Source: Archivesica marissinica | Taxonomy: Eukaryota; Mollusca; Bivalvia; Venerida; Vesicomyidae | Direction of reading: 5' to 3' | Length of the DNA stretch: 64,000 nucleotides | Assembly: GCA_014843695.1 (NCBI GenBank) | Contig: CM026387.1 | Span: 79,319,536-79,383,535 of the forward strand | Part shown: piece after piece, positions 1-11,317 of the stretch | How the letters are laid out: each line of letters begins with the position of its first letter | How positions within the stretch are numbered: position 1 is the first letter of the stretch | Notes under the pieces: generated by a model | What the model saw: the letters and a program-made list of their open reading frames with translations, nothing else | Told to the model about the DNA's origin: nothing | Databases searched by the model: none | Translations under genes and position numbers: made by a program

Positions 1-1211
1 TGTTGCATACTGATGTGTATGTATGTTGCATACTGCTGTGTATGTTGCATACTGCTGTGTATGTATGTTGCATACTGCTGTGTATGTTGCATAATGCTGT
101 GTATGTATGTTGCATACTGCTGTGTATGTTGCATACTGCTGTGTATGTTGCATACTGCTGTGTGTGTTGCATACAGCTGTGTATGTTGCATAATGCTGTG
201 TATGTATGTTGCATACTGCTGTGTATATATGTTGCATACTGCTGTGTATGTATGTTGCATACTGCTGTGTATGTATGTTGCATACTGCTGTGTATGTATG
301 TTGCATACTGCTGTGTATGTATGTTGCATACTGCTGTGTATGTAGCATACTGCTGTGTATGTTGCATACTGCTGTGTGTGTATATTGCATACTGCTGTGT
401 ATGTATGTTGCATACTGCTGTGTATGTATGTTGCATAATGCTGTGTATGTATGTTGCATACTGCTGTGTATGTATGTTGCATACTGCTGTGTATGTTGCA
501 TACTGCTGTGTATGTATGTTGCATACTGCTGTGTATGTTGCATAATGCTGTGTATGTATGTTGCATACTGCTGTGTATGTTGCATACTGCTGTGTATGTT
601 GCATACTGCTGTGTGTGTTGCATACTGCTGTGTATGTTGCATAATGCTGTGTATGTATGTTGCATAATGCTGTGTATGTATGTTGCATACTGCTGTGTAT
701 GTATGTTGCATACTGCTGTGTATGTATGTTGCATACTGCTGTGTATGTATGTTGCATACTGCTGTGTATGTATGTTGCATACTGCTGTGTATGTAGCATA
801 CTGCTGTGTATGTTGCATACTGCTGTGTGTGTTGCATACTGCTGTGTATGTTGCATAATGCTGTGTGTGTATGTTGCATAATGCTGTGTATGTATGTTGC
901 ATACTGCTGTGTATGTTGCATACTGCTGTATGTGTTGCATACTGCTGTGTATGTTGCATAATGCTGTGTATGTATGTTGCATAATGCTGTGTATGTATGT
1001 TGCATACTGCTGTGTATGTATGTTGCATACTGCTGGGTATGTATGTTGCATACTGCTGTGTGTGTTGCATACTGCTGTGTATGTTGCATAATGCTGTGTA
1101 TGTATGTTGCATACTGCTGTGTATGTATGTTGCATACTGCTGTGTGTATTGCATACTGCTGTGTATGTTGCATAATGCTGTGTATGTATGTTGCATACTG
1201 CTGTGTGTATG
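1..1211. repeat. Minisatellite, 17/21-bp units
   Basis: A tandem array built on the core TTGCATACTGCTGTGTATG, with units alternating between about 17 and 21 bp according to whether an extra ATGT is present. Common variants are ATAATGC for ATACTGC and GTGTGTG for GTGTATG. It begins before the window. All plus frames stay open over long stretches because the unit has no stop codon, so the Cys/Tyr/Val-rich open frames here are by-products of the repeat. Confidence 0.95.
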
Positions 1212-1415
1212 CTTTGGAAATAAACGGGGTTACCCATTAGGGGACTAAACAACCCAATGAAACTGCTTTCGCAATCGAGCTAAAATAATGTAAACTATTA
1301 TGTCTTATAATATTGATTCAGATGCAAACTACCATAGCGACGAATTTACCTTGCTATAATTAATAACTCGCTGTAATCCTATTTAAAGTATATGGATATC
1401 TGACATGGTATGTAT
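1212..1415. other. Short spacer with a SINE-tail remnant
   Basis: Between the array and the glycosyltransferase gene. Positions about 1262-1296 contain TTTCGCAATCGAGCTAAAAT, which matches the 3' tail of the SINE at 8226-8446. Nothing else is recognised. Confidence 0.4.
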
Positions 1416-4157
1416 TCACTTTGGTTTGCTTGTGAACTGTTTCAGCATTCCAATGTTTTGATAGAGCCTTTCCACTGAGCTACTACTACTTTCGGCATCC
1501 ACATTGTCACCACTTTCAACTTCACTACCAGCATGTACGTATGTCTTTCCAGTTAGATTTTTCCGTATAGATACAACTTTATCAGAATCATTGTTCTGCT
1601 CATCCCCGAATTTCTTTTCAAGATCACCTATAAATACATACGAAATGTTGTTCTCGTACCAAATATGATCGTGTTTATTTTCCGCCGCATTTCTCACGCT
1701 TTCATATCCATTGTTTGTGTCTGTTTGCATGTTGTCATATTTAGGTTTATTAGGCAGCGTTCTCCCTGAGATATCTTTGAAGGATTTATCAATGCCACGT
1801 GAACTGTCTGTATCAACTGATTCCGTAAGCTTTCCATGTCCTTGAGGTGACTGTTGTGACGTCACGTTTATAATAGTGACATATTTTTCTTCGCGTAGAT
1901 CGCTGTAATCATAGGTAGTGTATGTTCTACTGCTAAGCCTGTTTCGCTTAGCTCTCGTCTTCGGAGGCCAAATCAATCCACTGCTCTCTCCCCTATCTAT
2001 CATATTTTCTACTTTAGCCGACCATGACTTCGTCGTGCCTGTTAGCACTTTCTTTTTACCAAATGTGTTTGCATCGTCTGCTGATGTGTTTGTGCTACCT
2101 GCTGATGTAGTTAGAAGCGATTCGTTACTAACAGTTGCGTCAGTATAGCTATACCCGTTATCCAGCTTTCCAAGACTTCTGTACGTGTCTCCAGAAGAGA
2201 TGGTTGTCAACCCATTTTCATCTGATTCCCAGCTATGTCGTGTAATACTGTCTCCATTTGTATTGCTCAATTTTGATTTTTTCGGCTTACAGCACTTGAA
2301 ACCTGGAGTCAAAGATGTAAACCCTGTATAGAGCGGAAGTAGTAATAACGTTATCAGCATAATAAGAACTAACATTGCACGTTCTAAAAACTGAATGACT
2401 AGAATACCGGAAACTAACGCGAATAATGAATAGCCCCATAAATGCTTAAAACTAGACAGAAATGGATTTGAACTCTTAAATTCCTCCTCTACTGCTCTTT
2501 GCGGCACCCATTTGGCATTTAGTGAAATATTTGCGTACAGTGCCCGGCATATGCGCACACATCCTACGAGTGCTTCCGGTGTAAACTGCAAAATGGACGC
2601 TCCTGTTTCTAATATCACATATTTGTAATTCTCACGATTGCACGTGGCAAATTTTGGAAACACTAACACACTGAACATGACTATAATGATTGAGGCATAC
2701 ATGTATCTTAGGTGAACACTGATATGGAGGCAGATGTACAGTAGTAGGGCAGGCTTCATCAACATCTGCCTCAATGCGGAATGAGCAATGTATGAAGTAA
2801 TAAAGTCTAGCTTTGATTCTGTTCTCACGTGGGTATTATTATACTTTGAATTCTGAAGTCTCTTTTGAATCCATCTCATTGGCTTTCCGAATCCATTCTT
2901 CCAGAAGTACATGGCTAAAAGGATTTCACCTCTGTTCCACCTCCTCTCTCTGATATTCCAAGTGACGTAATTATAACTCGGGGCTTCCAATAAATATGTA
3001 CTTCCGGCGTAGAGTGGCTTCAGTAGCGCAGCCTCAAACGTGTCATGACTGAGAACATCAACCGGTACCCTCTCGATTAAATCGTCTTTGTTTCCAATGA
3101 CGTAGTCAATGTACAGCTTGTTTTTAATCAAAGCCTTACCGAAATATGATGATTGGTTGAACAAGGCTGTTATGGCATTTGTCATTGGCTCATATATAGC
3201 TTGCCTCATTGATTCTAAGTGCATGAACATTGTGTCATCTTTTGAGCAATGCAGTTTTATTGATGGTTGAATGATTCCTCTCTCTGGATGAGCTGCAGCA
3301 ATCTGTAGGAGATCGAATACACCGCCCCTAGGGACTCCTGTATCTGCATCTAGGACAAGAGTATAATCAAACTTTCTTTCCAGGATATTAGAAACATCTT
3401 CAGTGGAGTGAAACAATGGTTCACCAACCTCTCGAGCACATTTTCCATAACAATCGTAGTCACAGTAAGAAAATGCTTCGAATTCGCCTTCAGATAGCAG
3501 CATTAGATCCTGATACTGGCCACACTTCCTGAGTACACGACTGACTCTGTGTATAACCATAAACTCACGAGCGTATCGGTCGCATATGTCCTGTAAATAC
3601 TCAGTTATGAAAATATCCTTTTCTATGTCAATGTACACTGCCCATACGTTGTGTAGATGGATTGGATCAACAAGGTCATACTCTCCCTTCGCAAAAGCTC
3701 GACCTTCACGATACAGATCATCGTAAAGTATTGCACGATAAGTGTCCCTAATTTGGAGCTCATATTCTCTGAGATCTTCTTCAACTGTTGCACTAACTAA
3801 CACAGCTGATACATTTGGACTCAAATTGCCGACGTAGGCCATGTACATCGTCTCTATACATTCTAAAATATCGTCTTTACTTGTGGCCAGAAGATTGTAA
3901 TTCAAAATAACCGTCAATCGATCACAGAGTGCGCGCTTGTTCTCTCGTCTTTCACCGCCAATTATTAACGTCGCGATTGTCTGCACTGGAAACTCCAGGA
4001 CGGAACCTTGTAGGACACCTAGCACTACCACGATGACAATTCCATTCACAGTGTCTGTTAACGTCCAGTCAATGTTAATAATATTCAAGACAATGCATAT
4101 AAGTGCGACAAATACCCAGCATGTAAAATACAAGAAAATACGTGAGGTTTTCCTCAT
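1416..4157 (-). CDS. GT2-family membrane glucosyltransferase (MdoH/OpgH-like), 913 aa
   Basis: Likely a processive membrane glycosyltransferase making a beta-glucan-type polymer from a nucleotide sugar; the exact product is unknown. Seen in the protein: two N-terminal hydrophobic segments (about residues 8-27 and 36-52), a cytosolic GT2 core with the DxD-like site LVLDADTG (about 267-274), the acidic catalytic motif VLSHDTFEAALL (368-379) and the acceptor-site motif RERRW (403-407), then several hydrophobic segments (about 468-500 and 575-612). About 300 mostly hydrophilic Ser/Thr/Asn/Lys-rich residues follow, probably a cytosolic tail. Spacing from DAD through SHD to RxRRW matches MdoH/OpgH and cyclic-glucan synthases better than animal chitin synthases, whose EDR and QRRRW motifs are not seen. 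The gene starts at ATG 4155-4157 and has no visible intron, which fits retroposition or horizontal transfer. Family assignment is firm at GT2 level, less so for subfamily. Confidence 0.75.
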   Translation of the reverse strand: MRKTSRIFLYFTCWVFVALICIVLNIINIDWTLTDTVNGIVIVVVLGVLQGSVLEFPVQTIATLIIGGERRENKRALCDRLTVILNYNLLATSKDDILECIETMYMAYVGNLSPNVSAVLVSATVEEDLREYELQIRDTYRAILYDDLYREGRAFAKGEYDLVDPIHLHNVWAVYIDIEKDIFITEYLQDICDRYAREFMVIHRVSRVLRKCGQYQDLMLLSEGEFEAFSYCDYDCYGKCAREVGEPLFHSTEDVSNILERKFDYTLVLDADTGVPRGGVFDLLQIAAAHPERGIIQPSIKLHCSKDDTMFMHLESMRQAIYEPMTNAITALFNQSSYFGKALIKNKLYIDYVIGNKDDLIERVPVDVLSHDTFEAALLKPLYAGSTYLLEAPSYNYVTWNIRERRWNRGEILLAMYFWKNGFGKPMRWIQKRLQNSKYNNTHVRTESKLDFITSYIAHSALRQMLMKPALLLYICLHISVHLRYMYASIIIVMFSVLVFPKFATCNRENYKYVILETGASILQFTPEALVGCVRICRALYANISLNAKWVPQRAVEEEFKSSNPFLSSFKHLWGYSLFALVSGILVIQFLERAMLVLIMLITLLLLPLYTGFTSLTPGFKCCKPKKSKLSNTNGDSITRHSWESDENGLTTISSGDTYRSLGKLDNGYSYTDATVSNESLLTTSAGSTNTSADDANTFGKKKVLTGTTKSWSAKVENMIDRGESSGLIWPPKTRAKRNRLSSRTYTTYDYSDLREEKYVTIINVTSQQSPQGHGKLTESVDTDSSRGIDKSFKDISGRTLPNKPKYDNMQTDTNNGYESVRNAAENKHDHIWYENNISYVFIGDLEKKFGDEQNNDSDKVVSIRKNLTGKTYVHAGSEVESGDNVDAESSSSSVERLYQNIGMLKQFTSKPK

Positions 4158-5347
4158 TCTCTATATCTGGTTCAGTCTATGTATCAAAAGAGTCCAATTC
4201 CGTGTTCAATTCATGGCACGAGTAACTCAGACCAGTGGAACACGAATCTTTCTAGCATTCTATTGACGAATATGTTGAAGACTGCTCTATCTGTGTCTAC
4301 CTCAATATACGAAAACTGGGACAACGACCGAGTGTTTCTCGAATTGCATTTACAAAAATGTAATCTTCTTCAACCTCGCGATATCACCTCTAGCTCGAAA
4401 TACTTCCAGAAGTGTGTTATCAAACGTTTTGAAATGTGTTGTGTCTTTTCTACATCACAACAGGAGAAACTTCAATACCATTCAAAAGTACCCCTTTCTA
4501 GCATCATATTGTATAAAGTGTTGATATCTCTGGTATCTTTGTAACCTCGTGTCACGTGACACTATGGAATCTTTCAAAAACATGTGTGTATAGCATTGTG
4601 TATCGATCCGTTATGGCATTAATCATATTGCATATCGATCTGTAACTTCTAGGACACACGTTGCTGCTGCATGTGCATGTTCATCAATCTTCGCGTGGTT
4701 TCGTTCTGAAAGAAAACAAATATGCATTGAAAGAATAGTGAGAGATGAACGGCAAATATTTAAATTTTACTTAAAACAGAGAAAATGAATATGAACATGA
4801 AAGATTGGTGACATTACTAGAGTTCTGTTATATACTATACTATATTGCATAAATTAACATTACATCTTTATTGAATGATTCTTTTTATATACTAATTATG
4901 CGAAATATGATGAATAAGGGAATATCGTATAGTTTTATGGCGTTAATAATTCAACAAACCATACCATCCGTTTTCCGTATATGTTTTATAGATACCCTAC
5001 CATATTTTAGCTGACATTTTTTATTACTTTATTAATATTATTGAAATGTACAGTATATATATTTCTAAATAAAAATAAAAATGGGCTGATTTGAGTCAGG
5101 TTTTTAAACAATAATGGATGTTCCGGTGGCAGAAATAAGTCAGTGGCATTTTAACAGAATTGAAACAGATTGTCGGTTAAACATCAAACAAAGAGATACG
5201 TTATCCCTAATCTTTCTTCTTGAAAAACCAGCCATTCAATTCATTGATGCAATGTGTCCAATTGATCACAAAAGTAATTAAGTTGATCAACATTGCCTTT
5301 TTAAAGTACGAAGATGTTTACCAGTAATCTCGCTATCAATTTGGAAA
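4158..5347. other. AT-rich gene-free region upstream of the glycosyltransferase
   Basis: About 1.2 kb without a recognisable gene or repeat. It is the 5' flank of the minus-strand glycosyltransferase, so its promoter should lie near 4158-4600. I cannot point to a specific TATA box or initiator. A plus-strand open frame of 121 codons at 4179-4544 has no recognisable features. Confidence 0.5.
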
Positions 5348-5740
5348 TACGTTTTGCACAAACAGAACTGCCAAGTAACGTTAAGCTTTGCAGTACACAA
5401 ACAGAATTGCCAAGTATCGTTAAGCTTTGCAGTGCACAAACAGAACTGCCAAGTATCGTTAAGCTTTGCAGTGCACAAACAGAACTGCCAAGTAACGTTA
5501 AGCTTTGCAGTACACAAACAGAATTGCCAAGTATCGTTAAGCTTTGCAGTACACAAACAGAACTGCCAAATATCGTTAAGCTTTGCAGTGCACAAACAAA
5601 ACTGCCAAGTATCGTTAAGCTTTGCAGTGCACAAACAAAACTGCCAAGTATCGTTAAGCTTTGCAGTGCACAAACAAAACTGCCAAGTATCGTTAAGCTT
5701 TGCAGTGCACAAACAAAACTGCCAAGTATCGTTAAGACAT
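5348..5740. repeat. Minisatellite, 39-bp unit, about 10 copies
   Basis: Each unit contains CCAAGTATCGTTAAGCTTTG, including a HindIII site, with ATCG/AACG and GTGC/GTAC variants. Because 39 is a multiple of three and the unit lacks stops, 13-residue peptide repeats stay open on both strands. No other evidence of coding. Confidence 0.95.
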
Positions 5741-5837
5741 ACGTTCTGAGCTATACTAGCTACTACATAACTTGAAATTACGCTAAAGAAACATAAAAGC
5801 CTACAAATGCATTTTACCCATAAATAGCATTGCTAAT

Positions 5838-6090
5838 ATTGCTGTCCAATTAGCGCAGTGGTTTGCGCGCTCGCTTCTCATCAATGCAACCCGGGTTCGA
5901 TCCTCGGACCGGGAAGTATGTGAGATGGTACGGTGGTCGCCAGATCCGACAGGTGGGTTTTCTCCGGGTACTCCGGTTTCCTCCCACACGAATGACCCCA
6001 AATACGCTTTCATCCGCGCAAACGAGAGTGATTAATATAAGTTGTTAAAAACTTGCTTCGCAATCGTTGTAAAATAAATAAAGTTTAAAC
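5838..6090 (+). mobile_element. tRNA-derived SINE, family A
   Basis: RNA polymerase III-like A box TAGCGCAGTGG (5851-5861) and B box GGTTCGATCC (5894-5903), followed by a unique body and the 3' tail AAGTTGTT...CTTCGCAATCG...AAATAAATAAAG. Other copies lie at 10146-10394, 13728-13826 (truncated), 27286-27536 and 42358-42608. Confidence 0.85.
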
Positions 6091-6312
6091 AATGATCGCT
6101 ACTATTAAGCCGTTCGCAATCATTCGTGTACAAACTTGCAATCAATAAAACAGTGCCTTCGAGTTCTACAAACTCGTTAAAGATTTAAGTAGGATACTAT
6201 GCGGTTTATTTATATGAAACTAATATTCATATCATCTAATATATTATTTTGTATCATATATCTATATTTCGTAATAAGCTATTTCTGGCTCCATGAACCC
6301 ATGAACAAATAA

Positions 6313-6516
6313 TATTTCAGATGTGACTTTCAACCGAGGCCTCGTGTCGGTGCTTTACATCGTACACGTGAACGAACCAGAGGAGACTCTGGAATGGGTC
6401 TCTGTCTGCATCATTGCACTATCCTCCAAATATCTTAAATGACTAATCTCTTCGGGAGGCGTCGCTCATATGGGCAACCGGTAGCGACGATAAATAAACG
6501 TAAAACACAAACACCA
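6313..6516 (+). mobile_element. SINE family C, 5'-truncated
   Basis: Body of the family C SINE without its tRNA-like head: CCGAGGCCTCGTGTCGGTGC, GGAATGGGTCTCTGTCTG and the conserved 3' part CATATGGGCAACCGGTAGCG followed by AATAAACGTAAAACACA. It is one of about ten copies in the window. Confidence 0.85.
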
Positions 6517-6780
6517 TGAACAAAGCCTCAATACAAAACATTACAAAGTGAAACATGTATTGTAATATGGTGATGAACAAACATGTATGGGAGAGACATA
6601 CACTTATGCAAAACAAAAAACACCACACAAGTATTCATCATTAAAAACAATAATTAAGTAGATCTGTATATATATTAACACATGATCTACGACATTCAAA
6701 TGCTTTAACACGTATTAAGATCATTTCCGTACTGTATTTACCGTTTCTAATTGTATTCATTTAACAACTTCATATGCACT
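6517..6780. other. Nothing recognised
   Basis: AT-rich spacer between a SINE and a small TIR element. No gene, RNA or repeat was identified. Confidence 0.4.
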
Positions 6781-6957
6781 CAAACCTGTCTTAAGCAGCC
6801 AGCCAAGGGAATAACATAAAGTGGCTGCTTAGCACAGGTGGCTGTTTAATAGAGGGCAAATGTATAGTAAAACAAAGTATTGGGAATCTAGGAACTGGCT
6901 GCTTAATACAGGTTGGCTGCTTAATGGAGGTGACCACTACCACAGGTTTGACTGTAT
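6781..6957. mobile_element. MITE-like element with TTAAGCAGCC motifs
   Basis: Ends are inverted copies of a sequence containing CAAACCTG: CTCAAACCTGTCTTAAGCAG at the left and CCACAGGTTTGACTGTATG at the right. Several internal copies of GGCTGCTTAA lie in both orientations. Two related copies occur at 12773-12905 and 12988-13176. The terminal ACAGTCAAACCTG resembles Tc1/mariner-type MITE ends; that class assignment is inference. Confidence 0.7.
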
Positions 6958-7261
6958 GCCAATACTATTTCTACGTGTAAAGTGCTCTTAAATCAGTATT
7001 AAGTGAGCATTCAATAACAACATGATTTTCCTCCTGTGATGTGTTACATATAGTGCATGTCCATTTCTTGTAAGGTGTACTTGTGGGGTTTTTTGGCATC
7101 TGCTACGTTCAAGTTCGAATCTATGCGACGACATTCGTAACCTAGGTAAGGCAATTTGATATATTTTTTACATCAATTGTGTTAACTCAATATAAGATTG
7201 AAAATTAAAACTAGCAATAAATCTATTAAACAATGCACTCGGCGCATTCTAAACTAGTATG
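6958..7261. other. Nothing recognised
   Basis: About 300 bp of AT-rich sequence without a supported feature. Confidence 0.4.
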
Positions 7262-7500
7262 CCAATCTCGTTTATGTATTTCTATGTTCGGGTTTTATGC
7301 CTCCATCAGCACCATTTTGGGCTATATCGTCGGCGGGCAGTTTACCTAACAACACTTTTCCTATGCAGGCTCCAGCGGTTAACTAGTACTTGGTGCACCA
7401 ACGTCCTTAAGAAACTGTCAACCTTTTCATATAATAAGACAAGGCCGCCTGAGCAGGGCTCGAACCCATGGACATCACTGATGCTAGGTTACAGTGGTAT
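7262..7500 (-). mobile_element. SINE family D, minus-strand copy
   Basis: Contains the reverse of the family D landmarks seen at 49986-50264: a B-box-like GGGCTCGAACCC block near 7457-7468, AACTGTCAACCTTTTCATAT, TTGGTGCACCAACG and GGGCAGTTTACCTAACAACA. Substitutions relative to the other copies suggest an older insertion. Confidence 0.8.
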
Positions 7501-7884
7501 CCTTAATTTCAGACACTATTTTCTCCGGGTTTAATTCCAAGTCACATTTTAACATATTGCAAGCTATGTTCAAATCATTACCAACAGTTTAAATTCACTC
7601 TTTCGATATTGCCACCGTTGTTAAAATCACACACTTCATATGCTTAATTTATTTCATATAACGGTCAGTCATGCTCCTGAATTGAGATGTGTTAAAATTA
7701 TTATTGGAGTCAATACCAAACGCAGTATGCTATTGATTAGAGATATTATAATCAGATTATTTTAAATATAAATATGCAAAAGCACACCTGTGAGATATAA
7801 CGGTAAATCTCTACCATACATGTTGTTATTCAGGATACACGTGTTGTATTACGCATAGATATTGACCCTGCTTGCATTATCTTG
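7501..7884. other. Nothing recognised
   Basis: AT-rich spacer without a supported gene or repeat. Confidence 0.4.
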
Positions 7885-8028
7885 TTACGTCAACAGGTTC
7901 GATCCACCGTCTGACACTAATAAAATTAACACTCTTTCAATTGGGACTTTAATCCGAGGTCTCGTGTAGACGTCGCTCATATGGGCAACCGGTAGCGACG
8001 ATAAATAAACGTAAAGCACATACACTTA
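7885..8028 (+). mobile_element. SINE family C with internal deletion
   Basis: Retains the B box GGTTCGATCC, the CTGACACTAATAAAATTAAC link and CCGAGGTCTCGTGTAG, then jumps directly to CGTCGCTCATATGGGCAACC and the 3' end. The middle of the element, about 100 bp relative to 11722-11962, is missing. Confidence 0.8.
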
Positions 8029-8225
8029 ACCATATATAGGCATGGTCTAAGGAGCGTTGATTCGAGGTGGAAGATAACATCTGACTTCAGTTTCTCTAAC
8101 TCAACGAGCGTTTCGTACATTTCTATAGATCTCGTATAGTGCTAAATTTGAGACGTCAATGAAACAGCTCATTGTGTCTGTTTTATTTGTTTGTTCCTTT
8201 TTGTGTGGAAAAGGGGAGGTTAACG

Positions 8226-8446
8226 TTGTGATAGCGTGGTGGATGCGCGTTCGCTTCAGGTACGAAAGGTCCGGAGTTCGAGCCCCACTGGAGCCGTTAC
8301 GATTGTGCCCTTAGGCAAGGCATTTCAATTCCACTTTGCCTCTTCTCTCTCCCTCGTGGCGATGGGTTCCATCACAAATGAGGTCTCGAGAGTGATTAAT
8401 AAAAGTTGTTTCGCAATCGAGCTAAAATAAATTTGTATAAACTAAC
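8226..8446 (+). mobile_element. tRNA-derived SINE, family B
   Basis: A-box-like TAGCGTGGTGG and B-box-like AGTTCGAGCCCC, then a body containing CCCTTAGGCAAGGCATTTCA. The 3' tail (AGAGTGATTAATAAAAGTTG, TTCGCAATCGAGCTAAAATAA) is shared with family A although the heads differ. A minus copy is at 28868-29105. Confidence 0.85.
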
Positions 8447-8937
8447 GTCGCACACACAGCTTAGTAACCGTTACATGGCGACTCGCCAGTTGATATTAGT
8501 AAGGGAATAACCCGGGTTCTCCAAGGTAGTTCCCATTGCAGAACCACCGACCTTTCGCGCGTCAGGTGGACAGTCTGTTCACATGAGAGAATTCGACACT
8601 CTCAATGGTGTTAGCTTAATAATATTGTATTGCATTTTTTTTCCATACATTACATTACAATTATACACACAATGAAATACGTGGAAAACAATTAGATATT
8701 AAATTAGGATTTATTATTATTACTGTATACGATTTAATCTGCAGAAAAAAAAGCAACTGGGTTTGGCTACACGTTATGACAACATTATTTCCCCAAAATG
8801 GGGTTCGAACCTGCAGCGATTAAAGATATAGCCAAGCAATATAGAATATGTATGTTCCATTAATGTCAAACCCCTTGCGGGGACGTAAACATGTTTTCCT
8901 GGGCAAGCTTAGCCGACCTAATTGGTTAACCAGTACT
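8447..8937. other. Spacer, no supported feature
   Basis: No gene is recognised. A GGGGTTCGAACCTGCAG block near 8800-8818 resembles a minus-strand polymerase III B box but the rest of a SINE is not apparent. Confidence 0.35.
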
Positions 8938-9053
8938 AAGCAATATGCGAGGTACCTTGTTCAATGACACTACATACGTGGCCTGACCGAGTATCGAACC
9001 CGGGACCAATCGATTCCAAATCCGACGCTCTACCACTGGACCACGAATGCCAC
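8938..9053 (-). mobile_element. tRNA-like SINE head, family E
   Basis: Read on the minus strand it has a tRNA-like start GTGGTCCAGTGGTAGAGCG and a B box GGGTTCGATACTC. The body after the B box matches none of the other families here. It is treated as a SINE fragment rather than a functional tRNA because the 3' half cannot complete a cloverleaf by eye. Confidence 0.55.
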
Positions 9054-9276
9054 AAGAATAAGCCACCATTCGGGATCAATATACTCACAGCTAAAGTAAC
9101 GATTTGTATGTATTAAGTATTCAGAATTTAGAAATTCAAGTCATATTAACATTAAAGAATTGCCACACATATAAGATATTAATAGCATTGAAATAATTAT
9201 AGTGCATCGTATAATAACAATAACATCAACAGTTCTCAGTGTGGAATGGCAAAGAATGCATAGCAAGTAGAGAACA

Positions 9277-9508
9277 CAGACACTACTAGACTGCAAACTC
9301 ATACTGGAAATATTTCTAAAATGATATAAGGTATTTCAGACGTGGATCAAAGGAGAGAACGATTAATATAAAGTTATGAATGCACCACATGTATAGTGCA
9401 CAGACACCACTAGACTGCAAACTTATACTGGAAATATTTCTAAAATGATATAAGGTATTTCAGACTTGGATCAGAGGAAACAGAGTTTAATATAAAGTTA
9501 TGAATGAT
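9277..9508. repeat. Tandem duplication, 124-bp unit, two copies
   Basis: The segment starting CAGACACTACTAGACTGCAA at 9277 recurs at 9401 with a few substitutions and includes TACTGGAAATATTTCTAAAA in both copies. No coding potential is seen. Confidence 0.85.
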
Positions 9509-9644
9509 TACAATGACAGTAATGCGAGTTTAACGTATGGCTGGAGAAGTTACAATGACATTAATTCTTTAACGTGCGCGGATTTAAATGACATTTCTGA
9601 CTTATTTCCTGTGTTCTATCTTATATTGTCTCAAATACGCTAAT

Positions 9645-9985
9645 GTTTATACACCAGTGTTGCCGACAATGTTAATACATGTACAGCCGTGTTGCCAGCA
9701 ATGTTTATACACCAGTGTTGCCCGCAATGTTTATACACCAGTGTTGCCCGCAATGTTTATACACCAGTATTGCCCGCAATGTTTATACACCAGTGTTGCC
9801 CTCACTGTTTATACACCAGTGTTGCCCTCAATGTTTATACACCAGTGTTGCCCGCAATGTTTATACACCAGTGTTGTCCGCAATGTTTATACACCAGTGT
9901 TGTCCGCAATGTTTATACACCAGTGTTGCCGGCAATGTTTATACACCAGTATTGTCGGCAATGTTTAAATACCAGTGTTGCTGGC
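9645..9985. repeat. Minisatellite, 26-bp unit, about 13 copies
   Basis: The core is TGTTTATACACCAGTGTTGC followed by a variable CCGCAA/CCTCAA/CGGCAA block. Open frames through it are repeat artefacts. The array abuts the right half of a piggyBac-like MITE (9990-10041). Confidence 0.95.
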
Positions 9986-10041
9986 AATCTACACTTTTTG
10001 TAAAAGCATACTTTAGAGGTATGTGGTGTTGAAAGGGTTAA
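9986..10041. mobile_element. piggyBac-like MITE, right-end fragment
   Basis: ATCTACACTTTTTGTAAAAG through GGTGTTGAAAGGG and TTAA (10038-10041) matches the right end of the fuller element at 11318-11558. The left part is replaced by the 26-bp array. Confidence 0.65.
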
Positions 10042-10145
10042 CATGTATGGATAAGAGACAAGTTCTTGTAGAAGGACACGCAAAACTGTCGGTAACAACA
10101 AAACATGTCAGCGACCTTAACCTGCATTCGACAACGGAGGCGGAC

Positions 10146-10394
10146 TAAAATAAACTTTATTTATTTTACAACCATCGCGAAACAAACTTCAACAACTTAA
10201 TAATATATTAATCACTTTCGTTGGCACGAATGAAATCGTACATGTGGTCATTCGTGTTGGAGGAAATCAGAAACCCCACCTGTCCGAACTGGCGACCACC
10301 GTACCGTCTCACATACTTCCCGGTCCGAGGATCGAACCCGTGTTTCATTGATGAGAAGCGAGCGTGCTAGCCACTGCGCTAACCTGACTGCCAT
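10146..10394 (-). mobile_element. tRNA-derived SINE, family A, minus copy
   Basis: Near full-length inverse copy. The tail AAATAAAGTTTATTTT-type block is at the left, the reverse B box GGATCGAACCCG near 10330-10341, and the reverse A box CCACTGCGCTAA near 10371-10382. Confidence 0.85.
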
Positions 10395-11317
10395 TTTAAG
10401 TATACAAATTAACCTATCATTTTGATTAAGTTATAATTAGTTTTAACTAACCTTTATAATACTTTCAAAAATATAAATCCTAGGAAGAAAGTACACACTA
10501 TATTACAACATTTATACGTAAGCATCCAATTCTTCATCATTTAAAATGTATCTGCTAGACGTTAAAGGAATGAAAAGGTATTATTAGTATACATCGCTGC
10601 TCCATGCATCACAATTATTTACAATTAGGTGAGTTTGGGAGTTTACTATATACAATTTGTCATTTCTCGTGTATTATGTCAACGTATCGACACTGCGTAG
10701 CATTTAGCTACCGTGACGTAACGTGAAACGTTGTGAGGGCGTTACAATACACGGATCTGGATGACAGAGTTTCCGTTCATGTCCGTTTAATTCAACATAT
10801 AACACACCTACAGTGACCACAGGCTTGGTGTTTAAGGACACGTTCAACATAATAAATTTGGAACATAAATCTACAATGATTCGAACGTGGGATTAAATAG
10901 ATATGCATTACTGCCGTATGAATTAAAACAATCACTTGTCAGAGGAGTAGCTAGCCATTTTGAATTTGTAGGCCGCACGATTGAATTGTACACCGACTAT
11001 ACAATGATGGCGGAGTTTATGAATCCTAGAATGTCGATGGTGCACTCTGACGCATTTTAATGTACTTGTTTAGACGTTAAAATGTCGATAATTTCAGAGA
11101 ATTGTTTTAGAATTATACCAAATGAGTCTAAAGTTGCTATACAGAGATGAATTCTCATATTGACTGCATATTATAGTATGTCTTTATGATATATGTGACC
11201 ACAGGGCTAGCATTTATACACCACTTTTTTCATTTTCTGTGACAATCTACAGGCCCGGGCCTTCACTGCCCAATGTGTGCTACGTGCATGCTTGTAATAT
11301 AAATGTTTTCTATCACA
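10395..11317. other. Gene-free spacer
   Basis: About 0.9 kb with no open frame, RNA gene or repeat family that I can support. Confidence 0.45.

Noticed and set aside
1..1248. Overlapping Cys/Tyr-rich open frames
   Set aside because: All frames are open because the satellite unit lacks stop codons; there is no unique sequence, signal peptide or codon bias.
1416..4157. Chitin synthase
   Set aside because: The EDR and QRRRW signature motifs are not found. The SHD and RERRW pattern fits MdoH/OpgH-like GT2 enzymes better.
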